Positions 1 through 5,004 of a DNA stretch of 8,732 bases are shown piece after piece. Source of the DNA: JBEGQX01 sp041180805 (lineage in GTDB: Bacteria; Planctomycetota; Planctomycetia; Gemmatales; Gemmataceae); the NCBI GenBank assembly GCA_041180805.1, contig JBEGQX010000337.1, positions 1 through 8,732 of the forward strand, read 5' to 3'. The notes beneath the pieces are model-generated. The model was given only the letters and a program-made list of their open reading frames with translations. It made no database searches and was not told where the DNA came from. Within the stretch, counting starts at the first letter, position 1. The number at the start of each line of letters is the position of its first letter. The translations under genes and the position numbers were made by a program.

Positions 1-1
1 T

Positions 2-661
2 TACGACTCTGATTTGGTTATAACCTTGAAATCTCCCACTGGTCAGACCGCGACCCTAAGCAATCGAAGAGGTGGTTCTGGAGACAACTTCACCAGCACC
101 TGGTTTAACGATGAGGCAGCAACCGCGATTTCAGCCGGCAAGGCCCCGTTCACGGGATCTTTCCGTCCTGAAACCGCCCTTTCGATCTTTGATGGAAAGA
201 ATGCGAAAGGCACATGGACTTTAAGCGTCACCGATAAGGCTTCCTTGGATGTTGGATACCTTTCCTACTGGGGCCTTAATATCTCCGGTACGGTGATTCC
301 AACTGTAGCCAATTTCAAGGCTCTTGGAGAACAGAAACCCGAAGTACAAGCCAAAAGTGTCACCCGATTACCATCAGAAATTTCAGCAGAGTCTTTGGTT
401 GTCAATAGACTAGCAAGTTCCCTCACCCGGGAAGCAACCTTCGAGGATTGTGGCTCCACTCAGAATGAATTCCGAACCCCTGAAGAGAATCACGAGGAAC
501 TGAACACCACCCCTGCTTTTGCAACAGCCAGTTCCATCGATGAACTTTTCACCTCCAGCGTGGGTGTGGATTTCTACATGGCGTCAACCAACCAGGCTGG
601 TTCTGAAGATGAGGGAGTTTTTGGGGAAGCAGTTTGTGACGCAGCTTTCTCCATGGCCTAA
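2..661 (+). CDS. P-domain (proprotein convertase type) protein, 3' part
   Basis: The frame is open at the left edge, so only the last 219 residues are visible and the true start lies outside. Visible residues 1-98 match the P/Homo B domain found after subtilisin-like proteases and in many secreted bacterial proteins. The signs are the opening DSDLVITLKSPTG, a mid-domain NFTSTWFND, and the end block LSIFDGKNAKGTWTL, then VTDKASLDVGYLSYWGLNISG. In known families the domain is a beta-sandwich that stabilises a neighbouring catalytic domain or acts as an adhesion or export module; which applies here cannot be told because the N-terminal part is missing. Residues 99-219 are an acidic, Ser/Thr-rich tail with two cysteines and no domain I recognise. 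There is no LPXTG or hydrophobic anchor. The gene is probably exported. It ends at TAA and is followed 22 bases later by a strong hairpin terminator. The P-domain call is firm; the function is unknown. Confidence 0.85.
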   Translation, partial: YDSDLVITLKSPTGQTATLSNRRGGSGDNFTSTWFNDEAATAISAGKAPFTGSFRPETALSIFDGKNAKGTWTLSVTDKASLDVGYLSYWGLNISGTVIPTVANFKALGEQKPEVQAKSVTRLPSEISAESLVVNRLASSLTREATFEDCGSTQNEFRTPEENHEELNTTPAFATASSIDELFTSSVGVDFYMASTNQAGSEDEGVFGEAVCDAAFSMA

Positions 662-683
662 TCTCGAAACGCAACCAAAAAGA

Positions 684-716
684 AAGGCCCGGTCTTTTTA
701 AAGACCGGGCCTTCTT
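684..716. terminator. Bidirectional intrinsic terminator between convergent genes
   Basis: A perfect 14-base inverted repeat (left arm 684-697, right arm 700-713, core GGCCCGGTCTTT / AAAGACCGGGCC) lies between a + strand gene ending at 661 and a - strand gene ending at 733. The + strand continues with a pyrimidine-rich CTTCTTCG. On the - strand the hairpin is followed by a T-rich run, the complement of the A-rich stretch at 677-685. It should therefore stop transcription from both sides, and better on the - strand. Confidence 0.92.
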
Positions 717-732
717 CGTAAAGCCATACAAT

Positions 733-1116
733 TTACTGTTGGGGAACAGCTTGATACTGAGGAATCACTTGGTACGGGGTCGGATATCCCTGATTCATGT
801 AAACAGGCACAAAATTGGTGGGTGAACCTGGCATAAACATATAGGCACCCTTCTTGGGAGCACCCTGCGAAGCTGGACCTGCAGGAAGCGGCGCACCATC
901 GGTGTCATAACCAACACATGCACCACTGGCACACCCGCCAGGCATAACCGGCCCGCAACTACCCTGATTTGAGCAGATGGGACTGAACGCATTATAAGGG
1001 CGGTAACATGGATTGCACTGGTTGCAATGCGCATAAGTAAAAAGACCAAAGGTTTTGGCTTGGGCTGCCTCCACGGACAGGAATGCCAGGGCAGCAGCAA
1101 TTAAAATTTTCTTCAT
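733..1116 (-). CDS. Small secreted cysteine-rich protein, hypothetical
   Basis: A 127-residue protein with a classical Sec signal peptide: MKKI, a hydrophobic stretch IAAALAFL, and a likely signal peptidase I cut after AQA at residue 20. The mature part opens with seven cysteines at 31, 34, 37, 48, 54, 62 and 67. The first three form CxxCxxC, which could bind metal or form disulfides. From about residue 100 the protein is rich in Tyr, Pro, Gln and Val. I recognise no named family. An ATG five codons upstream (1131) also opens the frame, but it lies inside the Shine-Dalgarno-like GGAAGGG, which sits 6 bases before the ATG at 1116, so 1116 is chosen. The gene ends at the shared terminator with its convergent neighbour. 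A role in the cell envelope or surface is an inference from the signal peptide only. Confidence 0.75.
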   Translation of the reverse strand: MKKILIAAALAFLSVEAAQAKTFGLFTYAHCNQCNPCYRPYNAFSPICSNQGSCGPVMPGGCASGACVGYDTDGAPLPAGPASQGAPKKGAYMFMPGSPTNFVPVYMNQGYPTPYQVIPQYQAVPQQ

Positions 1117-1371
1117 GGGTTTCCCTTCCATTAGAGATTAAAACGGGCTGGCATCCGCAGAACCATCATCGTGACGGATTCGACCAAGCCATCATCCATT
1201 TCAAACCTACCCCATACCCTGCCAAAAAGTTGGCAATCATCAAGAAAACCAGCGTTGGATCTAAACCTCATGAACGAAAAACCGTTGCATACGAACCAAT
1301 AACCCTCGTTGGCAGGGTTTAAAAAAATGCTCAAACAATCTCATGTTTTTAAAGATTTTTATTAAAGATCG
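1117..1371. other. Intergenic gap with short inverted repeats
   Basis: This 255-base stretch separates tsaD from the Cys-rich secreted gene, both on the - strand. It holds no convincing gene; a 67-codon - strand frame starting at a TTG (1334) has no clear ribosome site and an unconvincing composition. It must contain the promoter of the 733-1116 gene and any terminator of the tsaD operon. No standard hairpin followed by a T-run was found after tsaD. Confidence 0.6.
1216..1319. repeat. Paired TGCCAA-type inverted repeats
   Basis: TGCCAA (1220-1225) and TTGGCA (1230-1235) form a perfect 6-4-6 palindrome. The longer ACCCTGCCAA (1216-1225) recurs as its exact reverse complement TTGGCAGGGT at 1309-1318. 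A further hairpin AACCCT/AGGGTT spans 1301-1319. These could be protein-binding sites upstream of the Cys-rich gene, or a weak tsaD transcript end. Function is not known. Confidence 0.4.
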
Positions 1372-2391
1372 TTAATAGACTGTTGAACAGACATCAAGAC
1401 TCAGGTCAGAAAATCGCTGTTCTTTCCAGTATTCCACGGCCAATGCTGCCATGGCCGCGTTATCCGTACATAAATCTTTTTGGGGGACAAAAAGGTCAAT
1501 CTCCAACCTGGAGCACTGCGTTGCCAAACGATCCCTTAAACAGTTATTGGCAATCACTCCGCCACCAACAGCCAGTCTTTTTCGGCCGGTTCGCTTTAAA
1601 GCCTGAAGACACTTTACCGCCAAAACATCCACAACCGCCTCCTGAAACGATGCCGCCATATTAGCCCTGGATAGGGCATCAATTTTTACCAGGTTCAATT
1701 TCTCCCCGGGCGGAGCAATCGAATACAGAACAGCGGTTTTCAGTCCGCTGAAACTAAAATCCAATCTCTCTTCATGAATAAACGATCTTGGGTACGAATA
1801 AGCTTTCGGGCTTCCCAAGCGTGCCTCTTTTTCCAAGGCAGGTCCTCCGGGAAATCCCAAACCCAAAAGGTTGGCGACTTTGTCGAATGCTTCACCGGCG
1901 GCATCATCAATGGTTCCGCCAAGCCTCTTCATTTGCAGGGCGCTCTCGCAATCAAAAAGTATCGTATGCCCCCCACTAACCACCATGCCCACACAAGGAA
2001 AAATATCCCTGCCTGCGCTCATTCGACATGCATAAAGATGTGAGTGCACATGGTTCACACCTATAAGGGGCACTCCAAGGCCAAGTGCGATCATTTTTGC
2101 ACTACTTAACCCGACCAGCAAAGCCCCAGCAAGTCCGGGCCCATGATGCACCGCAACCGCACCAATTTGTTTCATGGAAATACTGGCGGTGGAAAGCGCC
2201 TCGGCAATTGTCGGGGTAAGTAATTCCATATGGGCCCGTGCGGCAACCTCGGGCACCACGCCTCCAAAACGCTCATGCCATTTGGTTTGGGAGGCAATCA
2301 CATTTGCCTTCACATGAAGTTGTTCATCAAAAATTGCGACGGAAGTTTCGTCGCAAGATGTTTCAATGGCCAGAAACAGGCACGGCTTCAT
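1372..2391 (-). CDS. tsaD: tRNA N6-threonylcarbamoyladenosine transferase TsaD
   Basis: TsaD (Kae1/Gcp/YgjD family) transfers the threonylcarbamoyl group from threonylcarbamoyl-AMP, made by TsaC/TsaB partners, to A37 of tRNAs that read ANN codons. It works in the cytoplasm with TsaB and TsaE. The 339 residues match the usual bacterial length. Visible hallmarks are the N-terminal ETSCDET (10-16), the metal-binding HxxxH at His114 and His118 (in NHVHSH), VSGGHT (138-143), the nucleotide-contact block GGTIDDAAGEAFDK (158-171), GGGVIANNCLR (277-287), and Asp310 in TDN as the third metal ligand. All key residues are intact. The ATG overlaps the TGA of the upstream hydrolase gene by 4 bases (ATGA) and there is no strong Shine-Dalgarno of its own, so translational coupling is likely. 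It is the last gene of a four-gene operon. tsaB and tsaE are not in the window. Confidence 0.97.
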   Translation of the reverse strand: MKPCLFLAIETSCDETSVAIFDEQLHVKANVIASQTKWHERFGGVVPEVAARAHMELLTPTIAEALSTASISMKQIGAVAVHHGPGLAGALLVGLSSAKMIALGLGVPLIGVNHVHSHLYACRMSAGRDIFPCVGMVVSGGHTILFDCESALQMKRLGGTIDDAAGEAFDKVANLLGLGFPGGPALEKEARLGSPKAYSYPRSFIHEERLDFSFSGLKTAVLYSIAPPGEKLNLVKIDALSRANMAASFQEAVVDVLAVKCLQALKRTGRKRLAVGGGVIANNCLRDRLATQCSRLEIDLFVPQKDLCTDNAAMAALAVEYWKEQRFSDLSLDVCSTVY

Positions 2392-3215
2392 TTTCTGTCA
2401 TTCAGAAGGGTAAATGGTTCGTGCCACCGCGAGGACTGCCTGAAGAAGGCAACGGGATTTTCGAAAACGATTTTCTGAATGACTGACTCGGGATGACCAC
2501 GCCTGCGCATTTCCAACATAAATTCCGGGACCGCAAGCGGGTCTGATTTGCCCCAATCGCCGGCGGAATTCACCATGATGCGATCAGTGCCAACCATTTC
2601 AATAATATCCGCAGCTCTTGCTGGAGTGCATTTGGTAGTGGGGTAAAGTGTCATTCCGCACCAAAATCCATTATCCAAAGCAAACCGAACCGTATGCTCT
2701 TCCACATGGTCAACACAAACCCGCGCAGGAACAACCCGGGTGTCATTTTTCAGCATATCTATGATCATTCGGGTGCCTTTCAACTTGTCCTCCAAATGAG
2801 GGGTATGAATCAGCACCAGTTCGTTGGTCTTGGCGGCCAGGTCCAGATGTTCCTGGAAAATGATGGCCTCGTTGCGGGTGTTCTTGTTGAGGCCTATTTC
2901 GCCAATCCCCAGGACATTCGGTTTGTTCAGGTATTCCGGAATCAGCGAAATAACCTCCCTGGAAAGGCTGACATTCTCCGCTTCCTTGGCGTTGATGCAA
3001 AGCCAGGAAAAATGCCTGATACCAAACTGCGCCGCCCGTTTGGGTTCAATCTCGGTCAGGTGATGAAAATAATCACGGAACCCCGCGGCACTGCCACGAT
3101 CAAAACCAGCCCAGAAGGCAGGTTCGGAAATTGCCACGCAACCACATTGGGCCATGCGATGATAATCATCGGTAACCCTGGAAATCATGTGAATATGCGG
3201 ATCAATGTAGTTCAT
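2388..3215 (-). CDS. TatD-family metal-dependent hydrolase, EboB-like
   Basis: A 275-residue TIM-barrel amidohydrolase of the TatD group. Metal ligands can be placed: His7 and His9 in DPHIHM, Glu106 in GIGEIGLN, His137 in LIHTPH, His170 in CVDHVEEHT, and Asp220 in NSAGDWG. General TatD proteins are metal-dependent DNases. However, the text here (HMISRVTDDYHRMA, SEPAFWAGF, AAQFGIRH, NSAGDWGKSDPL) resembles, from memory, the EboB branch found in ebo clusters, where an unknown small molecule is thought to be the substrate. No eboA, eboC, eboD, eboE or eboF gene is seen here, so the reaction cannot be named. The start ATG lies 18 bases after the stop of the 90-residue gene, with AGGA upstream. 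The 3' end overlaps tsaD by 4 bases. Family call firm, substrate unknown. Confidence 0.88.
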   Translation of the reverse strand: MNYIDPHIHMISRVTDDYHRMAQCGCVAISEPAFWAGFDRGSAAGFRDYFHHLTEIEPKRAAQFGIRHFSWLCINAKEAENVSLSREVISLIPEYLNKPNVLGIGEIGLNKNTRNEAIIFQEHLDLAAKTNELVLIHTPHLEDKLKGTRMIIDMLKNDTRVVPARVCVDHVEEHTVRFALDNGFWCGMTLYPTTKCTPARAADIIEMVGTDRIMVNSAGDWGKSDPLAVPEFMLEMRRRGHPESVIQKIVFENPVAFFRQSSRWHEPFTLLNDRK

Positions 3216-3233
3216 GGTGGTGATCCTGCCTGA

Positions 3234-3506
3234 TTAATAACGTGGTTTGGGGATTTCCCAGGAAGCATCATATTCGAGGGAAAACAGTTTTTGAATCTGC
3301 TCTGCTTTTGACGAAGAACCATCCAAGAGAACAGACAACCCTTTTTTGATCTTCTCAAGTCGGTGGTCATCCTTCAACTGAGTGACACCATCGCCACGGC
3401 CAATGCGATCCATGGTCGCTGCAACATCCAGAAGCCTGCACCGAATATCCAAAAATTGCTGCTCCAGGACTTTTGCGGCGGGAAGAGGTTGAACTGGCTT
3501 GGTCAT
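3234..3506 (-). CDS. Small predicted-helical protein, hypothetical
   Basis: Ninety residues, soluble, no signal peptide or membrane segment. Residues 8-40 (VLEQQFLDIRCRLLDVAATMDRI) and 45-75 look like amphipathic helices with regular hydrophobic spacing; the end is a short proline-containing tail (WEIPKPRY). I do not recognise a named domain. The gene looks real for positional reasons. Its ATG overlaps the stop of larE by 4 bases (ATGA), GAGGTG at 3511-3516 gives a good ribosome site 4 bases upstream, and the EboB-like hydrolase begins 18 bases after its stop. By position it could be an accessory or regulatory subunit of the hydrolase or of LarE; that is inference. It is too short to be a full EboA protein. 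Confidence 0.8.
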   Translation of the reverse strand: MTKPVQPLPAAKVLEQQFLDIRCRLLDVAATMDRIGRGDGVTQLKDDHRLEKIKKGLSVLLDGSSSKAEQIQKLFSLEYDASWEIPKPRY

Positions 3507-4393
3507 TCTTCACCTCGATTGCTTTCGGTGGTTTTATATCTTTTCATGATCTCTAAAGGCACAAGGGAGTTCAACCCCCCGGATTTCATTCCTTCCATAT
3601 CCAGACTAACGAAAAGGAAACCGAGTTCCTTGAACTTTTTTGCGACTTCTTGAAATGAGACCCTTTGCAAAAACGCGGGTAAATCCTTTGCTGGTAATTC
3701 CAGTCGAGCTAATTCACCATGATGCAGCCTTACACGGCAAACTTCAAATCCCAAATCCTTGATATAAATTTCGGCTTTTTCAACTCTGCGGGTACGATCC
3801 TGGGTAACCTCCAGACCAGGAGCAATTCTGCTGGAAAGGCACGGCGATGCCGGTTTGTTCCATACCTCCAGCCCCCAAAGTTTGGCTATGGCGCGAACTT
3901 CTTCCTTGCCAAGCCCGGCCTCTTGCAACGGATGACGGATACCATGTTCCTTCGCCGCCTGGAGACCAGGCCTATAATCACCCAAATCATCCTTATTGGC
4001 GCCACTGCAAATATACTTCATTCCCAATTCAGGCAGCTTGCGCTCAATCACGGAATAAAGCTCACTCTTGCAAAAATAGCACCGGTCACCGCCATTCTTC
4101 AAATAGTTGGGGTCTTGGAACTCATTGGTGGATATAATTCGATGCGGAAGGTTTAACTCCTTCGCAAGCCGACTTGCATGGTCGATATCTGACCTTGGAA
4201 CACTGGGGCTATCAGCGGTCACCGCCATGGCTTTATCACCCAAGGCCAACTTTGCCGCCTTGGCCACCACAGCACTATCCACACCTCCACTTAGTGCCAC
4301 TACCACCCCATCTAATGAAGAAATGACCTCAACAAGCTCGGCAGCATGTCTTTTGGCGTTCTCAAGGGCACTTTCAGTTGGAATATTTTGCAT
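3503..4393 (-). CDS. larE: LarE-type ATP-dependent sulfur transferase (three-cysteine form)
   Basis: LarE is a PP-loop ATP pyrophosphatase. In the lactate racemase pathway it activates the carboxylated pyridinium substrate made by LarB with ATP and inserts sulfur, before LarC adds nickel to give the nickel-pincer cofactor. The 296 residues are of family length. The PP-loop SGGVDS is at 35-40; GANKDDLGDYRPG (131-143) and PCLSSRI (184-190) are typical LarE blocks. Cysteines at 105 and 108 (RCYFCK) plus Cys185 form the CxxC...C set. In the family, single-cysteine LarEs sacrifice their own cysteine sulfur, while the three-cysteine type binds a [4Fe-4S] cluster and can turn over; this protein looks like the latter. 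No larA, larB or larC lies nearby, so the true acceptor is uncertain. It is the first gene of the - strand operon, divergent from groES. No clear Shine-Dalgarno precedes the ATG. Confidence 0.9.
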   Translation of the reverse strand: MQNIPTESALENAKRHAAELVEVISSLDGVVVALSGGVDSAVVAKAAKLALGDKAMAVTADSPSVPRSDIDHASRLAKELNLPHRIISTNEFQDPNYLKNGGDRCYFCKSELYSVIERKLPELGMKYICSGANKDDLGDYRPGLQAAKEHGIRHPLQEAGLGKEEVRAIAKLWGLEVWNKPASPCLSSRIAPGLEVTQDRTRRVEKAEIYIKDLGFEVCRVRLHHGELARLELPAKDLPAFLQRVSFQEVAKKFKELGFLFVSLDMEGMKSGGLNSLVPLEIMKRYKTTESNRGEE

Positions 4394-4467
4394 GCTAATA
4401 TCTTAAGGACATCTTTTCCAAGGAACAGCAGATACTGAACCCAAATCTATTTCCGTTAGCATAGCGT

Positions 4468-4514
4468 CTGCCAAAGCGACAGCCTGCCAAATGGGCTTCG
4501 GCAATCTTGGCAGG
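4468..4514. repeat. CTGCCAA repeats with 8-bp inverted repeat, candidate operator
   Basis: CTGCCAAA occurs at 4468-4475 and 4484-4491 as direct repeats 16 bases apart. The reverse complement TTGGCAG occurs at 4507-4513. The outer pair CCTGCCAA (4483-4490) and TTGGCAGG (4507-4514) is a perfect 8-base inverted repeat with 16 bases between. It ends just before a possible groES -35 box at 4516, a usual place for a repressor or activator site. The regulator is unknown. Confidence 0.4.
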
Positions 4515-4515
4515 G

Positions 4516-4545
4516 TTGACCCAAACCCCAAAGCTGTCATTTATC
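4516..4545 (+). promoter_or_regulatory. Weak candidate promoter for groESL
   Basis: TTGACC (4516-4521) is a good -35 match. After 18 bases comes TTTATC (4540-4545), a poor -10 match. If used, transcription would begin near 4552 and leave a leader of about 100 bases before groES. Promoter consensus in this group is poorly known, so this is tentative. Confidence 0.25.
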
Positions 4546-4571
4546 GCTAAACCTATTCAAAACAATAACTT

Positions 4572-4649
4572 ACATCCAAAAACAAAAACAGGCACGGAAG
4601 TTGCATATCTGCAATCTTTATTCCATACGGGAATTTTGGTTTTGGAGGT
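4572..4649 (+). promoter_or_regulatory. Possible structured groES leader covering the ribosome site
   Basis: The groES Shine-Dalgarno GGAGGT (4644-4649) is the end of TTTTGGAGGT (4640-4649). This segment is complementary to ACATCCAAAA (4572-4581), with nine pairs and one A-G mismatch. Between them lie two small hairpins: TTGCA-TATC-TGCAA (4601-4614) and ATTCC-ATACG-GGAAT (4620-4634). Together they could fold into a junction that hides the ribosome site, as in RNA thermometers on heat-shock genes. Seen: the complementarity. Inferred: folding and function. Confidence 0.35.
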
Positions 4650-4655
4650 AGTTCG

Positions 4656-4946
4656 ATGAAGATTCAACCTTTGGGCGATCGTCTGGTAATCAAGCGTGTA
4701 GAAGCTTCCGATAAAAGTCGTGGAGGCATTCTGCTTCCTGACAGTGCAAAGCAAAAGCCGCAAAAAGGCAAAGTGGAAGCCGTTGGACCCGGCATTACAC
4801 TTGGCAATGGCAAGGTTCAACCCTTGCAGGTCAAGGTTGGTGACGTTGTTTTGTTCACCAATTGGGCAGGAGATGAATTCAAGGAAAGCCACGGCGAAAA
4901 CATCCTTCTCCTCAGGGAAAGCGATGTATTGGCAGTTGTCGAATAA
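4656..4946 (+). CDS. groES: Co-chaperonin GroES (Hsp10)
   Basis: GroES forms the seven-subunit lid that closes the GroEL cavity during ATP-driven protein folding in the cytoplasm. The 96 residues match the family's usual length. The N-terminus MKIQPLGDRLVIKRVE is typical. The mobile loop that contacts GroEL spans about residues 16-33 and contains the key GGILLPD (23-29). The glycine-rich roof hairpin follows at VGPG and LGNGKV (43-54), then VKVGDVVLF and the end SDVLAVVE. The start ATG has GGAGGT six bases upstream. groEL follows after 58 bases, the normal bicistronic order. The leader has no CIRCE; heat control, if any, must come by another route. Confidence 0.98.
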   Translation: MKIQPLGDRLVIKRVEASDKSRGGILLPDSAKQKPQKGKVEAVGPGITLGNGKVQPLQVKVGDVVLFTNWAGDEFKESHGENILLLRESDVLAVVE

Positions 4947-4990
4947 TTTCAATCATCCAAGATAATATTTTACAATCAGCAACATTCAAA

Positions 4991-4996
4991 AGGGGA
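4991..4996 (+). promoter_or_regulatory. groEL ribosome binding site
   Basis: AGGGGA lies eight bases before the groEL ATG at 5005, inside the 58-base gap after groES, and supports this start. No terminator or separate promoter is evident in the gap. Confidence 0.7.
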
Positions 4997-5004
4997 TTTG
5001 AACC

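Larger units (their letters stand above)
4394..4655. other. Divergent intergenic region between larE and groES
   Basis: These 262 bases must hold the promoters of both the larE operon and groESL. No CIRCE element (TTAGCACTC-N9-GAGTGCTAA) is visible. What is seen are CTGCCAA repeats with an inverted partner (4468-4514), a weak promoter candidate (4516-4545), and a leader with complementary segments near the groES start (4572-4649). No tRNA or further gene was found. Confidence 0.7.

Noticed and set aside
1117..1131. Upstream ATG at 1131 as start of the Cys-rich secreted protein
   Set aside because: It lies within the GGAAGGG ribosome site that serves the ATG at 1116, which begins a standard signal peptide.
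1131..1334. A 67-codon - strand frame in the gap between tsaD and the Cys-rich gene
   Set aside because: It starts at TTG without a clear ribosome site, contains the inverted repeats, and its composition does not look like a protein; the overlap of its stop with the 1131 ATG is probably chance.
1344..1371. A terminator just after tsaD
   Set aside because: The AT-rich stretch has direct AAAGAT repeats but no stable hairpin followed by a T-run on the - strand.
4507..4522. A sigma-54 promoter (TTGGCA at -24)
   Set aside because: The GC expected at -12 at the fixed spacing is missing; the same is true for the copy at 1309.
4557..4952. A 131-codon - strand frame opposite groES
   Set aside because: It covers groES and its leader on the other strand, with no recognisable protein features.
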